A stretch of 64,000 nt of DNA from Spirochaetota bacterium (GTDB lineage Bacteria; Spirochaetota; Spirochaetia; Treponematales; UBA12059): contig JAHIWG010000110.1 in assembly GCA_018816345.1 (NCBI GenBank), positions 1 to 64,000 on the forward strand, read 5' to 3'. The position numbers and the translations under genes were made by a program. Below are positions 50,853 to 58,842 of this stretch, in pieces. Within the stretch, counting starts at the first letter, position 1; each line of letters starts with the position of its first letter. The notes beneath the pieces are model-generated. The model had not been told where the DNA came from. It saw only the letters and a program-made list of their open reading frames with translations, and did no database searches.

Positions 50853-50884
50853 AAAAAAGCCGCCCATCGCCGGGCGGCTTTTTC
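50853..50884. terminator. Bidirectional intrinsic terminator
   Basis: AGCCGCCC pairs with GGGCGGCT, with six A on the left and five T on the right. It serves the beta-helix gene on the plus strand and rpmB on the minus strand, which converge here. A second weaker hairpin (GCGCCTCC / GGAGGCGC) lies just before it. Confidence 0.92.
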
Positions 50885-50904
50885 GTTTTGGGGCAGGCGC
50901 CTAA

Positions 50905-51096
50905 TTAGACGTACTTGACGATCTTGTTGGCCTTGAGGCAACGGGTGCAGACCTTGACGGTCAGGACGGTGCCGCCGATCATCGTCTTCACGGACTGGAT
51001 GTTGGGGCGCCAGACGCGGCGGACCTTATTGTTCGACTTGCTGACGGTGTTTCCGGTGATCGTGCCCTTGCCGCAGATATCGCATTGTCTAGACAT
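50905..51096 (-). CDS. rpmB: 50S ribosomal protein L28
   Basis: A 63-residue ribosomal protein of the L28 family. The order CDICGKG, then NKVRRVWRPNIQ, and CTRCLKA is characteristic. Both CxxC pairs are kept, so this is the zinc-binding (C+) form. GGAGAACACGAT precedes the ATG. It is close to ffh (118 bases away) but has its own ribosome site; a terminator lies downstream. Confidence 0.97.
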   Translation of the reverse strand: MSRQCDICGKGTITGNTVSKSNNKVRRVWRPNIQSVKTMIGGTVLTVKVCTRCLKANKIVKYV

Positions 51097-51213
51097 ATCG
51101 TGTTCTCCGTTTCAGTTGTGCTAACTCGGGGCTTAGCCACGGAACACGCGTCCATGGAAGCGGAGGGAGTATAGCCCGGCTCCCCCGATCGTGTAAATAC
51201 CTCGAAGGGCCTT

Positions 51214-52539
51214 TTAACGGGCCCCGCCCATGAATTTGGCGGCCATCTTCTTGTTCTTAACGACCTTCTTCATCATCAGCCGCGACTTCTCGAATTTCTT
51301 TAGGAGCCTGGACACCTCGGCGACCGAGGTGCCCGACCCGCGGGCGATGCGCGAGCGCCGAGTGGGCCCGATGATCAGGTGGTTGAGCCGCTCCTTCCTG
51401 GTCATGGACTGGAGGATGGCCTCCTCGTACTTGGTGTCGACGCTATCCAGCTGCTCGTCGCTTATCTGGCCGGCCATCCCGGGTATCATGTCGACGAGGC
51501 TCTTCATCGATCCCATCTTCTTTACCCTGCGCAGCTGGTCCAGGTAGTCCTGCAGCGTGAAGGTCTCGTTGGCCATCTTCTGCTCGAGGGCCTCGGCCTC
51601 CTCCTTGTCGATGCTCGCCTGGGCCTTCTCCACGAGGGATACGACGTCGCCCATGCCCAGGATGCGGCTGGCGACGCGGTCCGGATAGAAGGGCTCCAGG
51701 CCGTCCGGCCGCTCGGAGACGCCGACGAACTTTATGGGCTTGCCGGTGATAGACTTGAGCGACAGGGCGGCGCCGCCGCGGGCGTCCGAGTCGAACTTGG
51801 AGAGGATGACGCCGGAGATGCCGATGCGCTCGTCGAAGGCCTTGGCGATGTCCACGGCGCTCTGGCCGGTCATGGAGTCGGCCACGAGCAGGGACTCGTC
51901 GGGCTTGCACAGGTCGCGCATGCGCGCGAGCTCGACCATCATCGCCTCGTCGACCTGCATGCGGCCGGTCGTGTCGACTATGACGGTGTCGTAGAGCTCT
52001 TTCTTAGCCTTGGCGAGGGCCGCCCGGGCTATGGCCAGGGGGTCGGATCCCTCCCCGCGGAATACCTCGACGCCTATCTGAGCGCCCAGGGCCGCGAGCT
52101 GGTCGGCGGCGGCGGGGCGTACGAGGTCGCAGGCCGCGAGGAGGACGCGGCGGCCCTTGCCCTTGAGGAAGAGCGCGAGCTTGGCCGCGCTCGTCGTCTT
52201 GCCCGAGCCCTGGAGGCCCAGGAGGAGGACGACGCTCGTGACGTCGGGGCCCCTAAGGACCAGGTCCTGCCTGGAGTCCCCGAGGAGCCCTACCATGCGG
52301 TCGTAGACTATCTTCACGAACTGCTGGCCCGGGTCGACCGACCGGAGGACCTTCTCGCCCTTGGCCTCCTCTATCGTCGCGTTGACGAAGCGGCGGACCA
52401 CCCGGAGGTTGACGTCCGCCTCGAGGAGGGCCATCTTGATGCTGTCGACGGCTTCCTCGACGTTCTTCTCGCTTATCGTCGACTTGCCGCCTATGGTCCT
52501 GACTATGTCGCCGAATGTCTGGGTCAGTTTCTCGAGCAT
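51214..52539 (-). CDS. ffh: Signal recognition particle protein Ffh
   Basis: A 441-residue SRP GTPase that targets membrane proteins co-translationally. The N domain (1-85), G domain (about 95-290; LGLQGSGKTTSAAKL, DTTGRMQVDEA, SKFDSDARGGAAL) and methionine-rich M domain (about 330-441, including GSMKSLVDMIPGM and the SRP-RNA-binding SRIARGSG) are complete and of normal length. A -10-like GATACT lies close to the ATG and the ribosome site is weak. The HD-domain gene lies upstream on the same strand. Confidence 0.98.
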   Translation of the reverse strand: MLEKLTQTFGDIVRTIGGKSTISEKNVEEAVDSIKMALLEADVNLRVVRRFVNATIEEAKGEKVLRSVDPGQQFVKIVYDRMVGLLGDSRQDLVLRGPDVTSVVLLLGLQGSGKTTSAAKLALFLKGKGRRVLLAACDLVRPAAADQLAALGAQIGVEVFRGEGSDPLAIARAALAKAKKELYDTVIVDTTGRMQVDEAMMVELARMRDLCKPDESLLVADSMTGQSAVDIAKAFDERIGISGVILSKFDSDARGGAALSLKSITGKPIKFVGVSERPDGLEPFYPDRVASRILGMGDVVSLVEKAQASIDKEEAEALEQKMANETFTLQDYLDQLRRVKKMGSMKSLVDMIPGMAGQISDEQLDSVDTKYEEAILQSMTRKERLNHLIIGPTRRSRIARGSGTSVAEVSRLLKKFEKSRLMMKKVVKNKKMAAKFMGGAR

Positions 52540-52630
52540 GCGTTAGTATCCTGTGTATCGAGTCCCGGGCGCGCGGCGCGCGGGCATGGGATTATCGCCC
52601 GGCCGCGTCGGCCGCGTCAATCGGCCGCGC

Positions 52631-53197
52631 CTAGACCGCGCCCTTGAGGCCGACGGCCTCCGCATGGTCGCGGAGGGCGAGGATCGTCTCGGCGATAAGC
52701 TCGTCGAGCTCCATGCCGAGCATAGCGGCGCCCTTCTCTATGACCTCGCGGTCGACGCCGGCGGCGAAGGCGGCGGTCTTCCACTTCTTCTTCACCGACT
52801 TCGTCTCCATGTCGAGCACGCTGCGGCTCGGCCTGACGTACGCGCAGGCCGCGATGAAGCCGGTCAGCTCGTCGACCGCGTATAGGACCTTCTCCATATA
52901 GAGCCGCGGCTCCACCTCGGAGCATAGGCCCCAGCCGTGGCTCTCGACCGCGCGGATGAAGGCCTCGTCGTAGCCGCCGGCGGCGAGCATCGCGCGGGCG
53001 TGCTTAAGGTGCTCGTCGGGGTGCTCCTGGTAGTCTACGTCGTGGAGGAGGCCGACGAGGCCCCAGTAGTCCGGATCCTCCCCGCGCGCTGAGGCGAAGC
53101 GCCTCATCGCGGCCTCGACCGACAGCGCGTGCCGGTACAGCGACTCGTCGTCGTTATGCTCCCTCCATAATGCGATGGCCGATTCCCTGTCGTGCAT
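52631..53197 (-). CDS. HD-domain phosphohydrolase family protein
   Basis: A 188-residue HD-superfamily protein. The metal-binding residues are His in LYRHALSVE, the HD pair in GLLHDVDY, and further His at VESHGW. Such proteins hydrolyse phosphate esters of nucleotides. Substrate and physiological role are not apparent. GGAGG lies seven bases before the ATG. It shares strand with ffh (91 bases downstream) and may be cotranscribed. Confidence 0.88.
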   Translation of the reverse strand: MHDRESAIALWREHNDDESLYRHALSVEAAMRRFASARGEDPDYWGLVGLLHDVDYQEHPDEHLKHARAMLAAGGYDEAFIRAVESHGWGLCSEVEPRLYMEKVLYAVDELTGFIAACAYVRPSRSVLDMETKSVKKKWKTAAFAAGVDREVIEKGAAMLGMELDELIAETILALRDHAEAVGLKGAV

Positions 53198-53262
53198 GCG
53201 CGATCCTCCGTCCTTCGTAGTCGTCGTAGCTTAAAGGCGTATCCTATCATATACTCGGCGCC

Positions 53263-54189
53263 ATGGAAACAAAGGCTACGGCCGCGATCGTCATGCTCGC
53301 GGCCCTCTGCGCGGGAGCCTTCGCGGACGACGGCCTGTCGGGAGCCGCCAGGGCCTGGCTCTCCGAGCGCTCCGAGATATCGTTCGCGGTGACGGCCGAC
53401 GACGGCGAGACCGTCGAGCTCCTCAGGTGGATGGCCGCCGAGTACGGCTTCCACGCGCGCCTCTCTACCCTTCCTCCCGAGGCGGCCAGGGAGGCCGTCC
53501 TCGGGGGGGCCGCGGACGCCGTGGCCTGGCTAGCCGACGACGAGCCCGGGGCGGCCCTGCTCGACCTCGGGGCCTCGCCGTTCGGGACGGGGCGCGTCGC
53601 GGTAGCCAAGGGCGACGCCCTGCTCCTCGCGGTACTGGACGCCGGCATCATGAAGGCCTCGGCGACCGGGGCGCTAGCCTCTATCCACGGGAAATGGACG
53701 GGAAGGCCGCTGCCCGGGCAGCCCCGCGCCGCCGCCCCTTCGCCGGGGCCGATAGCCTTCGCGGCGCTTATACCGCTGTCGGTCGCGGCGGCCGCCGGCG
53801 CGTGGAGCCTAGGCCGAGCTGCCGGCCAGAAGGCTTCCCGGCGGCTGGTAGAGGGAATCGCCGAGCTTCGGGCCCTTAACGAGGCGCTAGGATCGGAGAA
53901 CGCGCGGCTCAGGCTGGACCTCGAGGAGCGATCCAGGCTCGAGGAGGCGAAGCGCCGCATCGACGCCGCCGCGGCCGCGAGGCGCGTGGAGGAGCTGACT
54001 CGTTGCGCCATAGCCGCGGCGATCGCGGACGCGACAGGCGCGGGCGCGGCGGGCTCGGATACGGCGGGCGCGGATACGCTAGGCGCGGGCGCGGATACGC
54101 TAGGCGCGCGCTCGGATACGGCGGGCGCGGATACGCTGGGCGCGGGCGCGGCGGAGGCGGAAGAGCCGGGCGAGGGCGAGAAAGCATAG
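53263..54189 (+). CDS. Exported sensor-like protein with short periplasmic-binding domain
   Basis: A 308-residue protein: signal peptide (1 to about 22, GAFAD), a compact domain (about 38-150) that resembles a shortened solute-binding domain (FHARLSTLPPEAAREAV; LDAGIMKASATGALASIHGKW at its end), a membrane helix (about 165-185), then a cytoplasmic coiled coil (about 195-245) and a repetitive Gly/Ala/Thr/Asp tail. This layout is that of a receptor kinase or chemoreceptor without its output domain. TATACT lies 7 bases before the ATG and there is no ribosome site. Function unknown. Confidence 0.65.
   Translation: METKATAAIVMLAALCAGAFADDGLSGAARAWLSERSEISFAVTADDGETVELLRWMAAEYGFHARLSTLPPEAAREAVLGGAADAVAWLADDEPGAALLDLGASPFGTGRVAVAKGDALLLAVLDAGIMKASATGALASIHGKWTGRPLPGQPRAAAPSPGPIAFAALIPLSVAAAAGAWSLGRAAGQKASRRLVEGIAELRALNEALGSENARLRLDLEERSRLEEAKRRIDAAAAARRVEELTRCAIAAAIADATGAGAAGSDTAGADTLGAGADTLGARSDTAGADTLGAGAAEAEEPGEGEKA
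54043..54150. repeat. Imperfect tandem repeats encoding a Gly-Ala-Asp-Thr-Leu tail
   Basis: Units built around GCGGATACGCTAGGCGCGG recur about five times, giving a protein tail of SDTAG/ADTLG steps. All periods are multiples of 3. Probably slippage-prone. Confidence 0.8.
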
Positions 54190-54205
54190 CTATTCTGTCT
54201 ACTAC

Positions 54206-54233
54206 TTGACGCTGACGCGAATAACAGTAGAAT
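54206..54233 (+). promoter_or_regulatory. Promoter of the lytic transglycosylase gene
   Basis: TTGACG (54206-54211), 16 bases, TAGAAT (54228-54233), followed by a leader of about 50 bases to the ATG at 54287, including GGAGG at 54252-54256. Confidence 0.6.
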
Positions 54234-54286
54234 ACTGCGTGCTTCTCTATCGGAGGCGAAATAATCACCGGGAGCGCACGCACCTC

Positions 54287-55027
54287 ATGGAATACAGACA
54301 GGGCCCCAGCATTTCGATATCGTTCCTGATACTATCCATACTCGTCCTCGTGCTGAGCACGTTCGGATCGTCCCCCGACTCTCCAGAAGTAATAGTCATG
54401 AACTCCTACGTGCCCTTCGAATTCAGGGCTATGAGCGGGCTCGAGGCGAGCGACTTCAAGACGGCGTTCGAGGATTCGGCGCGATCCGACCACATCGTGG
54501 CGTTCTTCCAGAACCCCGATACCAGGCCGCTCACCCTGGCCTTCTTCGAGAAGCTGACGGGCGACTACGGGATCGCCTCGGCTATCCTCGAGGCCTGCGC
54601 CGAGCGCGACGTCCCGCCGGCCCTCGCCTTCGCCCTCGCCTACGAGGAGAGCGGCTTCGACCCGAAGGCGTTCAACCGCAACCCCTCGTCCATCGACAGG
54701 GGCGTCTTCCAGCTCAATTCGTCGTCGTTCCCGGACCTGAGCATCACCGACTTCTACGACGTGGGCACGAACGTCAGGCTGGGGGTGGCGCACCTGGCCT
54801 TCTGCCTGAAGCAGGGCGGGAACGACGTGGCGGCGCTCGCCGTGTATAACGCCGGGCTCGGGCGGGTCAGCAAGGGCGGCACGCCGAGGCGGACGCTCGA
54901 CTACATCTATAAGATAACCGGCAACCGCGAGAGGCTGGAGGCGCTCTTCGAGGCGCAGGTGGTGGCCAGGCATTCCGACTCCGCCTCGCTAGCCCAGGCC
55001 CAGGCCGACTCCTTCGGGGCGAACTAG
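54287..55027 (+). CDS. Membrane-anchored lytic transglycosylase
   Basis: A 246-residue protein. One N-terminal membrane helix (about 9-27) anchors an SLT lysozyme-like domain (about 100-215). The catalytic Glu is in ALAYEESGFDP, and GVFQLNSSSF and YNAGLGRV are the following SLT motifs. It should cleave peptidoglycan in the periplasm, for example for envelope remodelling or to let flagella pass. The ATG at 54287 is preferred; an in-frame extension to 54206 lies in the promoter. There are no operon partners. Confidence 0.88.
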   Translation: MEYRQGPSISISFLILSILVLVLSTFGSSPDSPEVIVMNSYVPFEFRAMSGLEASDFKTAFEDSARSDHIVAFFQNPDTRPLTLAFFEKLTGDYGIASAILEACAERDVPPALAFALAYEESGFDPKAFNRNPSSIDRGVFQLNSSSFPDLSITDFYDVGTNVRLGVAHLAFCLKQGGNDVAALAVYNAGLGRVSKGGTPRRTLDYIYKITGNRERLEALFEAQVVARHSDSASLAQAQADSFGAN

Positions 55028-55036
55028 GCCTGCAGA

Positions 55037-55798
55037 CTAGCGCTTGCTAGTCCAGTCGCCGTTCGCGAAGCGCTCCCGAGCGTGGGCGAGCGCGCGGGCC
55101 CGCTCGTCCTCGAGCGGCTCCGCGGGCTCTCCGAGGCCGCCTAGGATAGTCTCGAAACCTAGCTTGAACGCCTCGACGGCCTCCGTATAGCCTACGCTCC
55201 GCCCCAGGACGGCCGACACCGAAGACACCCTCGCCTTGACGTCCGCTATGAGCTTGCCCTTGAGCTTCTCGTCTGGGACCTTGAGCACCGAGAACATGGC
55301 CTCCGGATCGACGCCGAGGAGCACGGTGCCGTGCTGCAATACGCAGCCCAGCTTCCTGGTCTGGGCGTTGCCGGAAAGCTTCTTGCCCCCGGAGCAGACG
55401 TCGTTGAGCGGGGCGAACTCGGCGGCGACGCCTAGCCTCGCGAGGCCCGCGATGACGCCCGAGCATATAGACCTATACGAGGCCAGGAGGCCGCCCCTGG
55501 CGAGGGCGTGGGATTCCGGCGCGACGAGGCTGTACGTCAGCTCGTCGGCGTGGAACACCGCCCCTCCACCGGTGAGCCTCCGTACCACGTCGACGCCTAG
55601 CTCGGCGCAGCGCCCCAGGTCGACCTCGTCATGGAGCCCTTGGAAGTAGCCGATGGAAACGGCGCTAGGGCGCCACGCGTACAGCCTGAGGGTGGGAGCC
55701 GCCGCCCCGGACGCCACAGACTCGAGCACGGCCTCGTCGAGGCCCATATTGAAGGAGGCCGGGTTGGCCCCGGTCTCCAGGTACCTGAATTCGCTCAC
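55037..55798 (-). CDS. lplA: Lipoate-protein ligase A, catalytic domain
   Basis: A 253-residue LplA/LipB-superfamily protein. The lipoate loop RRLTGGGAVFH (about 75-85) and the conserved Lys region NDVCSGGKKLSGNAQ are present. It would attach lipoic acid to E2 and H proteins. It lacks the C-terminal accessory domain of E. coli LplA; that domain is the separate gene immediately upstream. The start is GTG, overlapping the upstream stop by 4 bases (GTGA). Confidence 0.92.
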   Translation of the reverse strand: MSEFRYLETGANPASFNMGLDEAVLESVASGAAAPTLRLYAWRPSAVSIGYFQGLHDEVDLGRCAELGVDVVRRLTGGGAVFHADELTYSLVAPESHALARGGLLASYRSICSGVIAGLARLGVAAEFAPLNDVCSGGKKLSGNAQTRKLGCVLQHGTVLLGVDPEAMFSVLKVPDEKLKGKLIADVKARVSSVSAVLGRSVGYTEAVEAFKLGFETILGGLGEPAEPLEDERARALAHARERFANGDWTSKR

Positions 55799-56103
55799 GA
55801 TCCTCCCTCTCCCCCGTCCTCGGCGGCCCTCGAGGCTACGATCGACGAGGCGGCCGCCCCTATATCCGCCGGCGAGAGGCCGAGCAGCTCTACGCCGCGG
55901 GCCGACAGCTCCCGCGCGAACGTCTCGGCTATCCGGGCTACCGGGGTCCCCGCCAAGGCCGCTTCCGCCTCGTCGAAGCCCTCCTCGGGATGCGCGAAGA
56001 AATCGCCGCGGATAGCGGCGCGGACTACGGCGCCGCCCTCCCACTCGAGCGATAGCCGGAGGAGCTTGCCCCCGGCCGGCTTGCCTATATACGAACCCGT
56101 CAC
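55795..56103 (-). CDS. Lipoate-protein ligase accessory (C-terminal) domain, LplB-like
   Basis: A 102-residue protein that looks like the stand-alone C-terminal domain of lipoate ligase: GGKLLRLSLEWEGG, then IRGDFFAHPEEGFDEAEAAL, then a helix. In Thermoplasma the ligase is likewise split into LplA and LplB, and both are needed to activate lipoate. It is positioned between lipA and lplA with 4-base overlaps on both sides, which supports a subunit role. It is an inference from architecture. Confidence 0.75.
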   Translation of the reverse strand: MTGSYIGKPAGGKLLRLSLEWEGGAVVRAAIRGDFFAHPEEGFDEAEAALAGTPVARIAETFARELSARGVELLGLSPADIGAAASSIVASRAAEDGGEGGS

Positions 56104-56969
56104 GGCGTACCTCCAGCGGCCTCGCGGCCCTCCATCGCGTGGTAGCTAGTCCTGGCGAGCGGGGCCGAGACGACGGAGAGGAAGCCCCTCTGGCGCGCGA
56201 GCTCGGCGTAGCGATCGAAGCGCTCCGGGCTCAGGTACTCGGCCACGGGCAGCTGCCTCTCGGTCGGGCGCAGGTACTGGCCCATCACGAGCATGTCGCA
56301 CGACGCGGCCCTGAGCTCGTCCATGGCGGCCAGGACCTCGGGCTCGGTCTCCCCGAGGCCGAGCATGAGGCTGGTCTTCGTCATCGCGCTCGAGCGCTCC
56401 TTGGCCTCGCGCAGGGTCCGCAGGGACAGGTCGAAGGACGCCCGGGCGTCACGGACCGACTGCAGCCTGCGGACCGTCTCCACGTTATGGGCTATGACGT
56501 CGGGTCCGGCGAGCGCTATGGCGTCGATCTCCGCGCCGCGGTAATCGGGTACGAGCACCTCGACGCGGACGCCGGGCGAGGCCGCCTTAACGGCCCGGAC
56601 GCAGGCCGCGAAATGCGCGGCGCCCCTGTCCGGGAGGTCGTCCCTGTCCACGCTGGTGACGACGGCGTAGCGCAGGCCCAGCTCCAGGACCGCCGCCGCC
56701 AGCTCTCCCGGCTCGTCCGCCCTGGGGGCGGCTCCCTCCGCGGCCGTCGCGACCGCGCAGAACCGGCAGCCGCGCGTGCACGTATCGCCGAGCACCATGA
56801 AGGTAGCGGTGCCGTAGCCCCAGCATTCGGCCTTGTTGGGGCAGGCCGCCTCGTCGCATACGGTATGGAGGCCACGCCTGGCCACGAGGGCGCTCATCGC
56901 CCTCCATCGCTCGCCCGACGGCACGGCGACCCGGAGCCAGGCCGGCTTCCTCGCGATAGGGGCCGTCAC
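56100..56969 (-). CDS. lipA: Lipoyl synthase (radical SAM)
   Basis: A 289-residue radical-SAM enzyme that inserts sulfur into octanoyl groups. The auxiliary cluster cysteines (CDEAACPNKAECWG), the SAM cluster motif CTRGCRFC and the HNVETV segment are all present. Length is normal. It overlaps the TetR gene upstream and the LplB-like gene downstream by 4 bases each. Together they give both de novo lipoylation and salvage of free lipoate under one control. Confidence 0.96.
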   Translation of the reverse strand: MTAPIARKPAWLRVAVPSGERWRAMSALVARRGLHTVCDEAACPNKAECWGYGTATFMVLGDTCTRGCRFCAVATAAEGAAPRADEPGELAAAVLELGLRYAVVTSVDRDDLPDRGAAHFAACVRAVKAASPGVRVEVLVPDYRGAEIDAIALAGPDVIAHNVETVRRLQSVRDARASFDLSLRTLREAKERSSAMTKTSLMLGLGETEPEVLAAMDELRAASCDMLVMGQYLRPTERQLPVAEYLSPERFDRYAELARQRGFLSVVSAPLARTSYHAMEGREAAGGTP

Positions 56970-57562
56970 GGCTGGGTCCTGAGGCCTTCGAAGAATAGCC
57001 GCATCGCGGCGGATAGGTCGGCGGTATCGGCGAGGCCGAGCACGGCCACCCTGAAGATAGCGGCCTCCACGAGGCCGTAGAAGAAGTCGGAGACCGCGCC
57101 GACGGGTACCTTGCGTATCTCGCCCCGCTTCTGGCCGGCTATGACGACGCCGGAGATGATATGGCGCATGCGTATCGTCCTGCGCCTCACCTTGTCGCCC
57201 ACGTCGGAGCCGGACTTCCTCGAGTGCTCGAGATAGCCGACTATGACCGACAGGAGCCGCGCCTGCTCGGCGCAGCGCCCGAGGACCAGCTCCGACAGGC
57301 GCTCGAGCGTATCGCAGGCCGGCCCCGGCGCGAGCGCGGCCTCGCGGATCTCGGCCTCCAGCTTCTCGGTGAAGCGCTTGATGCTGAACATGAATATCTC
57401 GCGCTTGTTCTTGAAGTATAGGTAGAGGATGGTCCTGGTAATGCCGCAGCGGTCGGCTATCTTCTGGAAGGTGGTATCGGAATAGCCTTCCTCCACGAAC
57501 ACGTCGAGAGCGCTCTCGAGGATCTCTTTCCTGCGTTTCTCGTGCTCTACGGCGATGGACAC
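56966..57562 (-). CDS. TetR family transcriptional regulator of the lipoate operon
   Basis: A 198-residue TetR regulator. The N-terminal helix-turn-helix (about 10-58; FVEEGYSDTTFQKIADRCGIT, LYLYFKNKREIF) is typical, and the ligand-binding domain has helices ending DLSAAMRLFFEGL. GTG at 57562 has GGAGG five bases upstream; the ATG at 57574 is the alternative and adds 4 residues. As the first gene of the operon with lipA, lplB and lplA, it likely senses lipoate or lipoyl-AMP and controls its own transcription through the palindrome at 57585-57599. Confidence 0.85.
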   Translation of the reverse strand: MSIAVEHEKRRKEILESALDVFVEEGYSDTTFQKIADRCGITRTILYLYFKNKREIFMFSIKRFTEKLEAEIREAALAPGPACDTLERLSELVLGRCAEQARLLSVIVGYLEHSRKSGSDVGDKVRRRTIRMRHIISGVVIAGQKRGEIRKVPVGAVSDFFYGLVEAAIFRVAVLGLADTADLSAAMRLFFEGLRTQP

Positions 57563-57584
57563 GGGGGCCTCCATATGATGCTCG

Positions 57585-57599
57585 GGTAATTTTATTACC
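57585..57599. promoter_or_regulatory. Palindromic operator, candidate TetR site
   Basis: GGTAAT-TTT-ATTACC is a perfect palindrome between the TetR gene and the divergent kinase gene. An adjacent inverted repeat CTTGACG ... CGTCAAG (57599-57605 and 57620-57626) supplies a -35-like box in each direction. Confidence 0.65.
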
Positions 57600-57649
57600 T
57601 TGACGGAATAGGCGTTTCGCGTCAAGTATCGCGGTATGGAGGATCGTCG

Positions 57650-58804
57650 ATGACAGGGGCGAAGGAGAGCGCCGCGGAAGCCGCTACAGAATACCTCACC
57701 GCGGCGCGGGAGAGCCGAGAGACCGTGTCCAGGCAGAGGGACGCGCTGCTCGCCGCGCCGATCGCCGACGTCCTGGAAGACATGCCGATGGTCGTCATGG
57801 CGACCAACGACAAGCGCCAGATAGTCTGGATGAACCGGCGAGCGACGGAATCCGTCAAGATCCGCGATGCCATAGGCCTGAGGCCCGGGGAGGCCCTCGG
57901 CTGCGTCCATTCCAAGGAGATGCCCGGCGGCTGCGGGACCAGCGCCTTCTGCGCCTTCTGCGGCACGCCGGCGGCCATCATGAAGGCGCTCGCCGGCGCG
58001 TCCGACACCGAGGAGTGCTCGATCCAGGTGGACGAGGAGCACGGCGCTGACACGCTCGACCTCCTGGTCTGGACCAAGCCGCTCGAGCTCGGCGAGGACA
58101 GGCTGGTCCTCCTCGTCGCGCACGATATGTCGGAGCGGAAACGGCACGAGGTCCTCGAGCGCATCTTCTACCACGACATAGGCAACACCATAGGCGGGAT
58201 CAGGTCGATGCTCGCCCTCGTCGAGGAGGGCGAGGGCCTGGGCGGCTACATCGCCCTAATAAAATCGGCGTCGGACCAGCTGATAGAGGAGATAGACTCG
58301 CAACGGGCCCTCAAGGCCGCCGAGGAAGGGTGCCTTTCCTCCGACACGACGAGGGTCTCCGTCACCGCGGTCATAGAGCGCGCCATAGCTCTCTTCGAGT
58401 ACCCGCTCTACGGCAAGGATATAACGATATCGTTCGAGCGCCCGGCCGAGGGAGACGCCGAGATACTGACCGACCCCGTGCTCCTGAGGAGGGTCGTGGT
58501 CAACATGCTCAAGAACGCGCTCGAGGCGTCGGGCCGCGGCGAGACTATACGCGTAGGCTTCGAGGCGGACGCGAAGGGCGTGGTGATACGGGCGTGGAAC
58601 GCCGCGACCATGAGCCGCGAGACCCGGATGCGGGTATTCCAGCGCTCCTACTCCACCAAGGGGCGAGGGCGGGGGCTCGGCACCTACGGGATGAGGCTCC
58701 TGACGGAACGGTACCTGAAAGGCTCGGTCTCCTTCGATTCGGAGCCCGGGCTAGGCACGACGTTCAGGGTGAGGATACCCAGGAGCCCCGCGGCACCCGG
58801 CTAG
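57650..58804 (+). CDS. PAS histidine kinase with Cys-rich PAS domain
   Basis: A 384-residue soluble kinase. A PAS domain (about 40-150) contains four closely spaced Cys (C85, C95, C101, C104; GCGTSAFCAFCG), suggesting a metal or redox sensor. The phospho-acceptor is H175 (FYHDIGNT) and the HATPase domain has NMLKNALEASGR and GRGRGLGTYGM. There is no membrane helix. GGAGG precedes the ATG by 7 bases. No response regulator is adjacent; the gene is divergent from tetR and may share its control region. Confidence 0.87.
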   Translation: MTGAKESAAEAATEYLTAARESRETVSRQRDALLAAPIADVLEDMPMVVMATNDKRQIVWMNRRATESVKIRDAIGLRPGEALGCVHSKEMPGGCGTSAFCAFCGTPAAIMKALAGASDTEECSIQVDEEHGADTLDLLVWTKPLELGEDRLVLLVAHDMSERKRHEVLERIFYHDIGNTIGGIRSMLALVEEGEGLGGYIALIKSASDQLIEEIDSQRALKAAEEGCLSSDTTRVSVTAVIERAIALFEYPLYGKDITISFERPAEGDAEILTDPVLLRRVVVNMLKNALEASGRGETIRVGFEADAKGVVIRAWNAATMSRETRMRVFQRSYSTKGRGRGLGTYGMRLLTERYLKGSVSFDSEPGLGTTFRVRIPRSPAAPG

Positions 58805-58842
58805 CCTTCCATAAACGCGCCCGCCCGTGGTATTTTGATCCC

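Noticed and set aside
51379..52647. Long open frame on the plus strand across ffh
   Set aside because: Antisense shadow of a complete, highly conserved gene; its translation is low-complexity and lacks any motif. The same holds for long antisense frames over the caspase, CorC, PyrBI and racemase regions.
53909..54283. Minus-strand frame over the repeat tail
   Set aside because: Pro/Arg-rich translation caused by the repeats; no start signals.
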